A DNA stretch of 14,719 nt, taken from positions 1-14,719 of the forward strand of contig VBKQ01000279.1 in NCBI GenBank assembly GCA_005879505.1, in the 5' to 3' direction. This DNA comes from Deltaproteobacteria bacterium. Lineage in GTDB: Bacteria; Myxococcota; Myxococcia; Myxococcales; 40CM-4-68-19. Of the stretch, positions 1 through 7,363 are shown piece by piece (positions within the stretch are counted from its first letter, which is position 1; every line of letters starts with the position of its first letter). The position numbers were made by a program, and so were the translations under genes. The notes under the pieces are model-generated. The model saw only the letters and a program-made list of their open reading frames with translations. It searched no databases and was not told where the DNA came from.

Positions 1-1165
1 CGACGGCGCCAGGGGCGGAGACGCCGAGCGACATCACCAGCGCGGCCGCTCCGGCGACGTGCGGGGTGGCCATGCTCGTTCCCTGGAACCAGCGATAGGC
101 TGACTCCGTAGTGCTTCCCTCCGCCAGCGTCTGCTGCAGGACGCCGGCTTCCTCGCCCTGAGACTTGTCTCCGCCGGGGGCGGCGATGGCGATCTCCGGT
201 CCGAACGAGCTGTACGGTGCGAGGCGGCCCCGCGGCCCGACCGCGCTCACCGCGAACGCGCCGGGATAGGCCGCGGGATAGGAGACCCCGCGCGATCCGC
301 CATTTCCCGCGGCACACACGACCACCGCGCCTCGCCGGCGCGCGTACGCGACGGCGGTCGACATGGCGAGCGAGCGTCCACCGCCGCCGAGCGACAGGTT
401 CAGCACCCGCGCGCCGTGGTCCACCGCCCAGCGGATCCCTTCCGCGATGGCGTGCGAGGTCCCGCTGCCCGACGCGGAAAGCACCTTCACCGGCATCAGC
501 CGCGCCTGTGGCGCCATCCCGGCGACGCCCTTGCCGTTGCCCGTGCTCTGCGCCACGGTGCCCGCGACGTGCGTGCCGTGCGCGTGGTCGTCGCGCGCGT
601 CGTCGTTGTTGGCGACGAAGTTCCATCCCTTCACCAGGCGGGCGGGATCGAGATCGTCGACGGGATAGATGCCGGTATCGATGATGGCGACGGTGACGCC
701 CTCGCCTCGGCTGGCGTCCCACGCCCGCTCGGCGCCCGCAGCCTTGAGGTGCCACTGCTTGGAGAAGTCGGGATCGTCCGGAAGCCACGTCGCCTGGTAA
801 CGGACCACCGGCTCCGCCCAGATCACGTCGGGACGCGCGCGAAGCTGGGCGAGCACCTCCGCCTCGGTGCCCGGCTCCACCTCCAGCTCGACGTCGTATT
901 CGGGAGAGAGCGCGTCGCCGTAAAGATCGTCTTCCTGCTCCGCCTGATCGATCACCTTGCCGGGCACCGCCGCGCGCCCGCGCAGCTCGACTTCGATCAG
1001 GCCGGGCACCGCGTCGGCGCTCAGCTCCATCACCGGAGCTGGAGTACGGGAGCAGCCGGCCAACCCGAGAAGGAGAAGCACCGCGATGGCAACGGCGGCC
1101 ACGATCACCCGCTCGCGCAGGGCCGGACGCGCGCCGAGAGTGCCCACCCACATGCTCCGCAGCAT
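1..1165 (-). CDS. S8 subtilisin-like serine protease, lipoprotein (3' end outside window)
   Basis: This is a secreted, membrane-anchored subtilase whose stop codon lies beyond base 1; about 388 residues are visible. The N-terminus has a basic stretch, a hydrophobic segment (about residues 20-37) and a lipobox LAGC with Cys38, so lipidation by signal peptidase II is expected; Ser at +2 favours the outer membrane. Residues about 45-130 resemble an I9-type propeptide that ends in a VIWAEPVV-like strand. The catalytic domain shows IIDTG (Asp163), HGTHVAG (His196), the oxyanion AAGNGG (Asn288) and GTSMATPHVAG (Ser364), so the full triad is present. ATG at 1165 is preferred because it lies closest to a GGGGTGA-like ribosome site; GTG at 1174 and ATG at 1153 are in-frame alternatives. 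It lies 58 bases downstream of the hydrolase gene on the same strand and may belong to that operon. The substrate is unknown. Confidence 0.93.
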   Translation of the reverse strand, partial: MLRSMWVGTLGARPALRERVIVAAVAIAVLLLLGLAGCSRTPAPVMELSADAVPGLIEVELRGRAAVPGKVIDQAEQEDDLYGDALSPEYDVELEVEPGTEAEVLAQLRARPDVIWAEPVVRYQATWLPDDPDFSKQWHLKAAGAERAWDASRGEGVTVAIIDTGIYPVDDLDPARLVKGWNFVANNDDARDDHAHGTHVAGTVAQSTGNGKGVAGMAPQARLMPVKVLSASGSGTSHAIAEGIRWAVDHGARVLNLSLGGGGRSLAMSTAVAYARRRGAVVVCAAGNGGSRGVSYPAAYPGAFAVSAVGPRGRLAPYSSFGPEIAIAAPGGDKSQGEEAGVLQQTLAEGSTTESAYRWFQGTSMATPHVAGAAALVMSLGVSAPGAV

Positions 1166-1223
1166 ACCGTTCACCCCAGGCCAACGCGACGGCGCCCGCG
1201 TTATTTCGCTGAACGCGCGGGGA

Positions 1224-1967
1224 TCATTCCGGATCTGTATCGAGCTCGAGCGAGTCGCCGTCGCCCGGATCCAGCTCCAGCTCGGCGGCGGCCCCTGCTA
1301 CTTCCGGCCCATCCGGTGGAGCGAGGTAGTCGGAACGATCACCACGCAGCCACTCGGCGACGGTCTTTCCCAACTCGGTGAGCCCTCGCCCAAAGAAATG
1401 GTCGGAGTGCGGGATGATCTCCAGCCGGGCTCCGTCGGGGGGCCGCAGTGCGCTCCGGTCGCAGTACGGGTCCTGGTGCGCGCAGACGATGAGCAGCGGC
1501 TTTCGCACCGCGGATATCGCCTCGAAATCGTAGAGCTGCGTCGGCGGGGCGATCAGGACCAGCCGCCCCACCCGCGGTTCCTGCACCGCCTCGAGCGCCA
1601 CCGCCGCTCCGAAGCTGTAGCCGACCAGGCAGACCTCGGCCATGTGCGTGCTCGCCAGCAGATGCTCGCAGATGCGGTGCAGATCGGCGACCTCGTCCTG
1701 GAGATCGGCGATTCGCGTGCTCCCCACCCCATGCCGGGAAACCCCGCGCGATGCGCCCACGCCGCGGTAGTCGAAGCGCATGGTCGGATGTCCCGCGCGA
1801 GTGAGGGCCCAGGCGAGCTCCGCGACCACCGGCGAAAGCATGCTTCCCCCGAGCGCCGGGTGCGGCGCGGCGATGGCGCAGGGCGGCTCGCGCGTGCCGC
1901 GGTGGTAGAGCGCATCGAGCTCTCCGACGACCACGCTGCGCTCGAGGTATTGGCCGGAAAGGACCAT
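1224..1967 (-). CDS. alpha/beta hydrolase family protein (COG2945-like)
   Basis: A cytoplasmic alpha/beta-hydrolase of 247 residues with no signal peptide. Visible landmarks are the early HPALGGSM loop (residues 36-43), an RFDYRGVGAS strand-turn (64-73), the nucleophile elbow GYSFG with Ser118, a probable acid in the HQDPYC segment (Asp166) and a catalytic His in HSDHFF (His190). The triad therefore looks complete. These features match the small dienelactone-hydrolase-like group of bacterial proteins for which the physiological substrate is not established. The last 25 or so residues form an acidic, low-complexity tail not needed for the fold. The ATG lies one base after the TGA of the upstream rRNA methyltransferase gene, with GGGGA a few bases before it, so translation is probably coupled. 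Esterase or acyl-hydrolase activity is inferred from the family only. Confidence 0.85.
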   Translation of the reverse strand: MVLSGQYLERSVVVGELDALYHRGTREPPCAIAAPHPALGGSMLSPVVAELAWALTRAGHPTMRFDYRGVGASRGVSRHGVGSTRIADLQDEVADLHRICEHLLASTHMAEVCLVGYSFGAAVALEAVQEPRVGRLVLIAPPTQLYDFEAISAVRKPLLIVCAHQDPYCDRSALRPPDGARLEIIPHSDHFFGRGLTELGKTVAEWLRGDRSDYLAPPDGPEVAGAAAELELDPGDGDSLELDTDPE

Positions 1968-1968
1968 C

Positions 1969-3180
1969 TCAGTCCCCTTTACGGAAGACGAAGAACTTCA
2001 GATAGCTTCCTTCGGGAAATGCGAGCAGGCCAGGATGGTCGGGAGGCTGCCGCTTCTCCTCCAGCAGTTGCAGCTGCGCGTGGGTCTTCGCTGCCGCCTC
2101 ACGGATCGCGCCGGTGAACTCATCGGGCGACACACGCGCCGAGCAGGAAGCGGTGGCGAGGATGCCGCCCGGGGCGAGCGCTTCCAGCGCGGCGCGGTGC
2201 AGCGAGGCATAGCCCTCGAGCGCGGCGGGCACCGCTCTCTGCGACTTCGCGAACGCCGGTGGATCGAGCACGATCAGATCGAAGGGCTCATGGTCGCCGC
2301 GCAGGAACTCGAGGACGTCGGCGGCGACGAATCGATGCTTGGCCGGATCGATCCCGTTCAGCTCGAAATTGCGCCGGGCGAGCCGGATGGCGGCGGCGTC
2401 GCGGTCGATCGAGACGACCTCGCGGGCGCCACCGAGGACCGCGCTCACCGAGAATCCACCGGAGTAGGAGAAACAATTGGCGGCGCGCGCCCGGCCCCGG
2501 GCGAATCGCCGCAGCGCCAGACGGTTCTCGCGCTGATCCAGGAAGTATCCGGTCTTCTGACCGGCGCGGACGTCTACCGCGATCCGCATTCCGTGCTCGC
2601 GGACGATGAGCTCGTCCGGCGGCTCCGCGCCCCAGAGCGCCTGTCCTTTGCCGGGCCGGGACTCGCGGTCGCTCAGCTCGTCCTCTTCGTCGTCCCGCGC
2701 GATCTCCTCGTCGCGGCCATAGATTCCGTCGAGCGCGACTTCGCCGCGGAGCGCCTCCACGATTTCCCGGCGGTGCGCAGCCAGTCCGGAGCTGTACAGC
2801 TTCAGCACCGCGAACGCGCCGTAGAGATCGATCACCACGCCCGGAAGGCCGTCGCCCTCACCGTGGACCAGCCGGGCGCAGTCGGTTTCCGCGGAGAGCA
2901 CATAGGCGCGGCGCAGCGCGACCGCTTTCGCGATACGACGCCGCCAGAACAGTGGGCCTATCGCTTCGGCCGGATCGCGGGTCAGCACGCGAACGCGGAC
3001 GGCGCTGATCGGATCGTAGTAGCCGCGCGCGACGAACTTGCCGCCGGCGACGACGTCCACGATCGACCCGGCCTGCAGCCCGCTTGGAGGCCGTTCGATC
3101 GCGCGCTTGTAGATCCAGGGATGACCCGCGCGCAAGCGGCGAGCGAGATCCTTCTGCAGCTCGAGTTTCACCGGGCCCAC
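1969..3180 (-). CDS. rlmI: class I SAM-dependent 23S rRNA methyltransferase, RlmI-like
   Basis: A 403-residue protein built like RlmI (YccW), which methylates C5 of a 23S rRNA cytosine. An N-terminal PUA domain (about 1-75) has the HPWIYKRAIE and YYDP motifs. A middle domain follows (about 85-155), then a Rossmann methyltransferase with the GQKTGYFLDQRENR lead-in (207-220), SAM-binding FSYSGGFS (237-244), an acidic strand end in SIDRD and the catalytic-loop DPPAFAKS (306-313). A SCSARVS segment sits where the family usually has SCSHHVS. Residues about 157-175 are a short acidic insertion between domains. The start is GTG at 3180, supported by GGGAGGGG just upstream and by the normal PUA N-terminus. 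The orthology to E. coli rlmI is by architecture, so the exact target base is not proven. It is probably the first gene of the leftward unit with the hydrolase and protease. Confidence 0.85.
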   Translation of the reverse strand: MGPVKLELQKDLARRLRAGHPWIYKRAIERPPSGLQAGSIVDVVAGGKFVARGYYDPISAVRVRVLTRDPAEAIGPLFWRRRIAKAVALRRAYVLSAETDCARLVHGEGDGLPGVVIDLYGAFAVLKLYSSGLAAHRREIVEALRGEVALDGIYGRDEEIARDDEEDELSDRESRPGKGQALWGAEPPDELIVREHGMRIAVDVRAGQKTGYFLDQRENRLALRRFARGRARAANCFSYSGGFSVSAVLGGAREVVSIDRDAAAIRLARRNFELNGIDPAKHRFVAADVLEFLRGDHEPFDLIVLDPPAFAKSQRAVPAALEGYASLHRAALEALAPGGILATASCSARVSPDEFTGAIREAAAKTHAQLQLLEEKRQPPDHPGLLAFPEGSYLKFFVFRKGD

Positions 3181-3190
3181 GGCCCCTCCC

Positions 3191-3215
3191 GGAACGAAGG
3201 GCCAGGCAGGCCGTT
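3191..3215 (+). promoter_or_regulatory. candidate ECF-type promoter for the barrel gene
   Basis: GGAAC (3191-3195), 16 bases, then CGTT (3212-3215), followed by a T-run. This is the spacing and sequence type used by several ECF sigma factors. A start near 3222 would give a leader of about 75 bases before the ATG at 3298. It lies in the 117-base gap between divergent genes. A related element precedes the ECF sigma gene of this window. Pattern match only. Confidence 0.35.
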
Positions 3216-3284
3216 TTTCCGCCGCATCCTTACCGTGTCTATCACCGCGTGCGGAGCATGCCGCGGATTTTCCATGATTTCCGT

Positions 3285-3290
3285 GAGGAG
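3285..3290 (+). promoter_or_regulatory. ribosome binding site of the barrel gene
   Basis: GAGGAG seven bases before ATG 3298. It fixes the start although the same frame stays open for more than 1 kb upstream. Confidence 0.85.
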
Positions 3291-3297
3291 AAACAAC

Positions 3298-3873
3298 ATG
3301 AAGAAGCTTCTCGTTACCCTCGGCGTCGCAGCGCTCGTGCTTCCCTCGGCTGCGATGGCGGAGAGCGAGTTCAGCATCGTCCTGCAGGGCGGCGCCGCGA
3401 AGTACAACCAGTCGCTGAGCGGCTCGGACGTCGGTGCTGCGTACGGTGCGCGGCTAGGGATCCTTCCCACGCCGATGCTCGGCGTGGAGGTGGGCTACCT
3501 GGGCTCTCAGAACAACGTCAACGAGAGCCTGAACCAGGGCCGCCTGGCGAGCACGCTCAAGACCAACGAAGGCTATGGGGACGTGCGGCTGAACATCCTT
3601 CCCGGCGAGGTCACACCGTACGTCTTCGGCGGTTTCGGCTGGACCTGGGTCAATGGCGCCGCGGCCTCTGGCGTGCCGAACAACTCCACCAGCACGCTGC
3701 CCTTCGGCGGCGGGCTGGAAGCGGACATCGGCGCGTTCAAGTTGGGCGGCCGGTTCCAGTACAACTACCTGTTCAGCAACATCAATACCGGGAGCAACAC
3801 CATCTCCGTCAACAAGGGCGGCAACTCCGACTTCTGGACGGCCACCGTGGATCTCGGAGCATCGTTCCGTTAG
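3298..3873 (+). CDS. small outer-membrane beta-barrel protein
   Basis: A 191-residue exported protein. Residues 1-21 are a textbook Sec signal peptide (two lysines, a Leu/Val/Ala core, then SAAMA before Glu22). The mature part alternates hydrophobic and polar residues with many Gly, Asn, Thr and aromatic residues, in segments such as VEVGYLGSQ, VTPYVFGGFGWTWV and LGGRFQYNYLF. This is the pattern of an 8-stranded OmpA/OmpX-like barrel, and the protein ends in a typical amphipathic strand (DLGASFR). The exact Pfam family and role are not recognisable. The start is fixed by GAGGAG seven bases upstream; the frame remains open far upstream but that stretch is antisense to the methyltransferase gene. 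The gene stands alone with a candidate ECF promoter and a strong terminator, so it is likely monocistronic. Confidence 0.88.
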   Translation: MKKLLVTLGVAALVLPSAAMAESEFSIVLQGGAAKYNQSLSGSDVGAAYGARLGILPTPMLGVEVGYLGSQNNVNESLNQGRLASTLKTNEGYGDVRLNILPGEVTPYVFGGFGWTWVNGAAASGVPNNSTSTLPFGGGLEADIGAFKLGGRFQYNYLFSNINTGSNTISVNKGGNSDFWTATVDLGASFR

Positions 3874-3883
3874 GGATCTATAC

Positions 3884-3908
3884 GGGGACACCATCTTGTC
3901 CCCCTTTT
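3884..3908 (+). terminator. rho-independent terminator of the barrel gene
   Basis: A perfect 7-base stem GGGGACA / TGTCCCC with a 6-base loop CCATCT, followed by C and TTTT. It begins 11 bases after the barrel stop and lies between convergent genes. The T-run is only on the plus-strand exit side, so it should act mainly on rightward transcription. Confidence 0.85.
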
Positions 3909-3909
3909 C

Positions 3910-4845
3910 TCAAAACGCCAGCCGGACAAAGCCCGCCGGATAGACACCCCGGTGCGCGATCACGTTCACGCCTGAATTCTCCTGCGTGTCGAAGAACGGC
4001 ACGGCGACCTGCACACCGAGCAAGCCCCGGACGCCGTGGAGACGGAAGGCCTCCAGGCCGCCCTCGATCACGCCTCCGATTCCGCCGTGGCCGCCCGCGC
4101 CCATGTACCCGAGACCGCCGCCGATGTACGGCGAGACTTCGGTAGCGAATGGAATCCAGGCGGCCTCCATCGCGACATAAGCGACGCCGTCGCTGCCGCG
4201 CGAATATCCGGCGCCGGTGACCGAGATCCGGAAGCTCTCCGCCTCGTATCCGTACCCGAGGGAAAAACCGGTTGGAGTATTGCCCGCGTTGTACAGAGCG
4301 ACGGGCAGCCCGATGAACCAGAACCGTTCGCCGGGCTTCTTGGCGAAGGATTTCGACTCCGTTGCAGTGAGCGTCGTCATCTGCGCCGTGCTCTCCGCGC
4401 TCCGTCCGCCGAGGACCGCTTCGACGAGGCGCGTCGTGACCACGTCGCATTCCTCGAGGCCCGTGGCGGTGAGCGAGGCGGAGTGCACCGGCAGGAGCGT
4501 CTCCGGCGTCAGCTCCTCGAGGCTGAGCGGGATCTTCTTGCCGAGCCTCCCGCCTACGCGAAGCGCGAACACCCGCCGCGCGCCGAGATCGAGGGCCAAC
4601 GTCGACAGGTCCGCGTCCAGCGGGTGCACTCCGGCCGTCCTTCGATCCTCGGCGAGGACCACCCCGTGCTTGCGCAGCTCGCTGGCCGCGATGCTGCGGA
4701 TCGCGTGCACCGCGGAATCGTCCAGCGCTCCGTCATCCGCGAGCACAAGCACGGCGTCGGGTCGGTCCTGCCCGCGGACGGAAGGTGCGGCGAGCAGGAG
4801 CGCTGCGCCTACAACCGTCAGGCGCGCACGGATCATCGGATTCAT
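3910..4845 (-). CDS. exported two-domain protein with barrel-like C-terminus, unknown function
   Basis: Unrecognised protein of 311 residues from the chosen start. Its N-terminus has Arg residues followed by a TVVGAALLLAA core, a Sec signal peptide ending near Gln25, so it is exported. Residues about 28-150 look alpha/beta (VLVLADD, LARRVFALRVGG-type strands and helices) and resemble the periplasmic nucleotide-free domains seen in TolB-N/LpoB-like proteins, though this is only an impression. From about residue 170 the sequence turns into Gly/aromatic-rich alternating strands (FSLGYGYEAESFRISVTGAGY, cut here for length) and ends in FVRLAF with terminal Phe, a classic outer-membrane barrel signal. 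ATG at 4845 is chosen because it places the signal peptide at the N-terminus. The same frame stays open to ATG 4929, which would add a basic, Cys-rich 28-residue leader. No strong ribosome site supports either start. It follows the radical SAM gene on the same strand. Confidence 0.75.
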   Translation of the reverse strand: MNPMIRARLTVVGAALLLAAPSVRGQDRPDAVLVLADDGALDDSAVHAIRSIAASELRKHGVVLAEDRRTAGVHPLDADLSTLALDLGARRVFALRVGGRLGKKIPLSLEELTPETLLPVHSASLTATGLEECDVVTTRLVEAVLGGRSAESTAQMTTLTATESKSFAKKPGERFWFIGLPVALYNAGNTPTGFSLGYGYEAESFRISVTGAGYSRGSDGVAYVAMEAAWIPFATEVSPYIGGGLGYMGAGGHGGIGGVIEGGLEAFRLHGVRGLLGVQVAVPFFDTQENSGVNVIAHRGVYPAGFVRLAF

Positions 4846-4939
4846 GCCTGGACAGAGCGAGCAACCGCCGTGCCGCCATCGACGCTTCCGGATTCCGCAG
4901 ACTTGCGCGGGACAGGCAACCCGCATCATGACTCGGATG

Positions 4940-6031
4940 TCAGGCCACCCGGGGACCGCGCTCGTTCAGACCGCGCGCGAAGTTGCCGATCACCAAACCC
5001 CGGCGGGCGCGCTTCAGCCGCGCGATGACCCCCGCGATCCCGATGCGAGCACCCCCCGCCGAGTGCCTTGCGGCCAGGGCGAAATACTGGTCCGGATCGA
5101 TGGCGAGGCTGCGCGACTGCACCTGGTGGACGCGGGCGCGTGAGACGAGCTCGCAGAGCTTGTCCGCCTCTCCTTCCTGATCCGTGACGCCCGGGAAGGT
5201 GAGCAGGTTCAACGCCGTGTAGACGCCGCGGCGGCGGGCGAGGCGAATCGACTCCTCTACTTCTTCCCAGCAGTACTGGATCGGCTGGTAGTACGCCTCA
5301 TACAGCGGCTTGTGCGCGCTGTTGAGGCTGATCCGGCACGCGTCCAGGCCGGCGTCGATCAGCAACGCGAGACTCCCCGGCAGGGAGCCGTTGGTATTGA
5401 CGTTGATCGATCCCCGCCGCGTCGCCTGCCGCATCCTGCGGATCGCTTCCCCGATCTCCCGCGCGCGCGTCAGCGGCTCGCCTTCGCATCCCTGCCCGAA
5501 CGACACCATCGTCCTTCCCGGAGCGCGAGCGAGGTGGGCGATGCCGATGGCCGCCATCTCTTCCCAGTCCGGCGCACGCCTGATCCGCTGGTGCGATGCG
5601 GGCGGTCCTTCCTCCGGCTGCTCGGAGATGCACCCGACGCACCGCGCGTTGCATCCCGAGCTCGCGGGGATCGCGCCCTCGTCGCGCTCGTAGAAGGTGT
5701 TCTGCGCGGTGAAGCAGCGGTACTCCAACGCGCACTTCGCCAGCTGGCGCAGCAGCGGATTGTCGTCCCTCGCCAGGCGGGATCGCACGCGCTCGGGAAG
5801 GTCCGTGGTGGAGTGCGTCGCCGGATCCCAGTGCCGCCGCTTGTCGGTGTGCAGCGCCCAGGCGACGTGGCACTGCCGCTCTTCATCCCAGGCCGCGGCG
5901 GTGTACGCCCACTGCGGCAGCACCGGAGCGATCGCCATCTTTCGGAACGCCGGCAGCTCGGTGCGCGTCCATCCCGGAGGCAGCACCGCGGCGACCGCGC
6001 TCGGCCGCACGATCCGCCGCCCGATGCGCAT
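4940..6031 (-). CDS. radical SAM protein of unknown function
   Basis: A 363-residue radical SAM enzyme. The [4Fe-4S] ligands are the Cys residues of CNARCVGC (C127, C131, C134; spacing CX3CX2C). After them come the GCEGEP motif (181-186) in the place of the usual GGEP SAM-contact motif, NTNGS (212-216) and RISLNS, all typical of the TIM-barrel core. About 120 residues precede the cluster, more than the core requires, and end in a YRCFTAQNTFYERD segment. No SPASM or other extra Cys-rich C-terminal domain is visible. I associate similar SSGCNARCVGCIS-type proteins with Geobacter and myxobacteria, but no substrate is known to me. ATG at 6031 has no clear ribosome site. The gene is divergent from alanine dehydrogenase and is followed on its own strand by the two-domain exported protein. 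Confidence 0.88.
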   Translation of the reverse strand: MRIGRRIVRPSAVAAVLPPGWTRTELPAFRKMAIAPVLPQWAYTAAAWDEERQCHVAWALHTDKRRHWDPATHSTTDLPERVRSRLARDDNPLLRQLAKCALEYRCFTAQNTFYERDEGAIPASSGCNARCVGCISEQPEEGPPASHQRIRRAPDWEEMAAIGIAHLARAPGRTMVSFGQGCEGEPLTRAREIGEAIRRMRQATRRGSINVNTNGSLPGSLALLIDAGLDACRISLNSAHKPLYEAYYQPIQYCWEEVEESIRLARRRGVYTALNLLTFPGVTDQEGEADKLCELVSRARVHQVQSRSLAIDPDQYFALAARHSAGGARIGIAGVIARLKRARRGLVIGNFARGLNERGPRVA

Positions 6032-6069
6032 GGATCGGCGAAGAGAAGCTTCAGCATTTCGACACGTCG

Positions 6070-6087
6070 CAGCTTGACCCGAAGCTG
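6070..6087. promoter_or_regulatory. dyad overlapping the ald promoter
   Basis: CAGCTT, six bases, AAGCTG: a perfect 6-base inverted repeat that covers the candidate -35 box of ald. A related GAAGCTTC palindrome lies at 6045-6052, so GAAGCT recurs about 36 bases apart. It could be an operator, for example for an Lrp/AsnC-type regulator, which controls ald in other bacteria. No regulator gene is in the window. Confidence 0.35.
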
Positions 6088-6101
6088 CTGCCTGCTATCT
6101 T
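6074..6101 (+). promoter_or_regulatory. candidate sigma-70 promoter of ald
   Basis: TTGACC (6074-6079), a 16-base spacer, then TATCTT (6096-6101). This is 5/6 and 4/6 to the consensus in an otherwise GC-rich region, about 42 bases before the ATG of ald. Confidence 0.55.
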
Positions 6102-6143
6102 CCGCCGCCCTTTTCCGCAAGGCGAAACGGCTCGGGAGCGAAG

Positions 6144-7268
6144 ATGATCATCGGTTGCCCGAAGGAAATCAAAACCCGCGAGTACCGCGTGGGGCTCGTC
6201 CCAGGCGGGGTCGCGGCGCTCACCGGGCGAGGGCACCAGGTGCTGATCGAGAAAGGGGCAGGCGTGGGCAGCGGGATCGCCGACGCTCTGTACGAGGTGG
6301 CGGGCGGGAAGATCGTCGAGAAGGCGGCGGACGTCTGGGCGCGCGCCGAGATGATCGTGAAGGTCAAGGAGCCCGTGCCGAGCGAGTACGCGCTGATGCG
6401 CGAAGGGCAGACCATCTACACCTATTTCCATCTCGCCGCCGACAAGCCGCTGAGCAAGGCGCTGCTGGAGCGGAAGGTGGCGGCGGTCGCGTACGAGACC
6501 ATCCAGACCGACGACGGGCAGCTTCCGCTGCTGAAGCCGATGAGCGAGGTGGCGGGCCGGATGGCGGTCCAGGTCGGCGCCGTGCAGCTCGAGAAGGAGC
6601 ACGGCGGCAAAGGAGTGCTGCTCTCGGGCGTGCCGGGGGTACGCCGGGGCAAGGTCGTCATCCTCGGTGGCGGCACGGTGGGCACCAACAGCGCGAAGCT
6701 CGCGTCGGGAATGGGCGCGGACACGGTTATCCTGGACGTGAACAACAACCGGCTCGCGTATCTCGACGACATCTTCGGCTCGCGGATCACGCCCGTGTAC
6801 TCCGACCCGGCGCAGATCGCGAAGTACGTCCGCGATGCCGACGTGGTGATCGGCGGCGTGCTGATTCCGGGCGCCAAGGCGCCCAAGCTCGTCAGCGAGA
6901 AGCTGATCAGCGAGATGCAGGAAGGCAGCGTGGTCGTGGACGTGGCGGTCGACCAGGGCGGCTGCATCGAGACCTGCCACCCGACCACGCACGATCACCC
7001 GACGTACACCGTACATGGCGTGGTGCATTACTGCGTGGCCAACATGCCTGGAGCCGTCGCCCAGACCAGCACCTTCGCCCTGACCAACGCCACCATCGGT
7101 TACGCTCTGCGCCTGGCGGACCTGGGCGTCGTCGAAGCCGTGAAGCGCGACCGCTCGCTGGCGCTCGGCGTCAACACCTTCAACGGCCATTGCACCTACC
7201 AGGCGGTGGCCGAAGCACACGACTTGGACTACACGCCGCTGGAGAAAGCCCTCTCGACGAAGCGCTAA
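6144..7268 (+). CDS. ald: alanine dehydrogenase
   Basis: A 374-residue NAD-dependent L-alanine dehydrogenase, which interconverts L-alanine with pyruvate plus ammonia in the cytoplasm. It is full length for the family. The N-terminal catalytic domain opens MIIGCPKEIKTREYRVG with substrate-binding Arg15. Lys75 (in VKVKEP) and the catalytic His96 (in YTYFHLAA) are at the positions known from the mycobacterial enzyme, as is Asp270 (VVDVAVDQGG). The Rossmann motif GGGTVG is at 175-180, followed by MGA and an Asp-containing strand end. NMPGAVAQTSTFALTNAT near the C-terminus is also a family signature. A GGGAG-type ribosome site precedes the ATG. A sigma-70-like promoter with an overlapping dyad lies upstream, and no obvious intrinsic terminator follows. 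It is divergent from the radical SAM gene. Confidence 0.98.
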   Translation: MIIGCPKEIKTREYRVGLVPGGVAALTGRGHQVLIEKGAGVGSGIADALYEVAGGKIVEKAADVWARAEMIVKVKEPVPSEYALMREGQTIYTYFHLAADKPLSKALLERKVAAVAYETIQTDDGQLPLLKPMSEVAGRMAVQVGAVQLEKEHGGKGVLLSGVPGVRRGKVVILGGGTVGTNSAKLASGMGADTVILDVNNNRLAYLDDIFGSRITPVYSDPAQIAKYVRDADVVIGGVLIPGAKAPKLVSEKLISEMQEGSVVVDVAVDQGGCIETCHPTTHDHPTYTVHGVVHYCVANMPGAVAQTSTFALTNATIGYALRLADLGVVEAVKRDRSLALGVNTFNGHCTYQAVAEAHDLDYTPLEKALSTKR

Positions 7269-7337
7269 CGAAGCTCTTGATTTCCGTTGCATTTCCCGGT
7301 GGTCGTGCAGCTGTGGCGGGCGAGCGGTCGGTGAAGC

Positions 7338-7363
7338 GGAATGCTCAACGACTTCGCCGGGTT
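7338..7363 (+). promoter_or_regulatory. candidate ECF-type promoter of the sigma gene
   Basis: GGAAT (7338-7342), 17 bases, GGTT (7360-7363), then TTCAC. It resembles the GGAAC-N16-CGTTTT element before the barrel gene, as expected if the sigma factor drives itself. A competing reading is a weak sigma-70 box pair, TTTTCA (7362-7367) and TAGATT (7385-7390), with 17 bases between. The 155-base gap between ald and the sigma gene shows nothing else clear. Confidence 0.25.

Noticed and set aside
2035..3297. Upstream in-frame extension of the barrel gene
   Set aside because: It is antisense to the RlmI-like gene. The signal peptide at 3298 with GAGGAG before it is decisive for the shorter gene.
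4846..4939. An ECF-like GGAAG-N17-CGGTT element before the two-domain exported protein
   Set aside because: The match is poorer than the two reported elements, and similar GGAA sequences occur nearby by chance.
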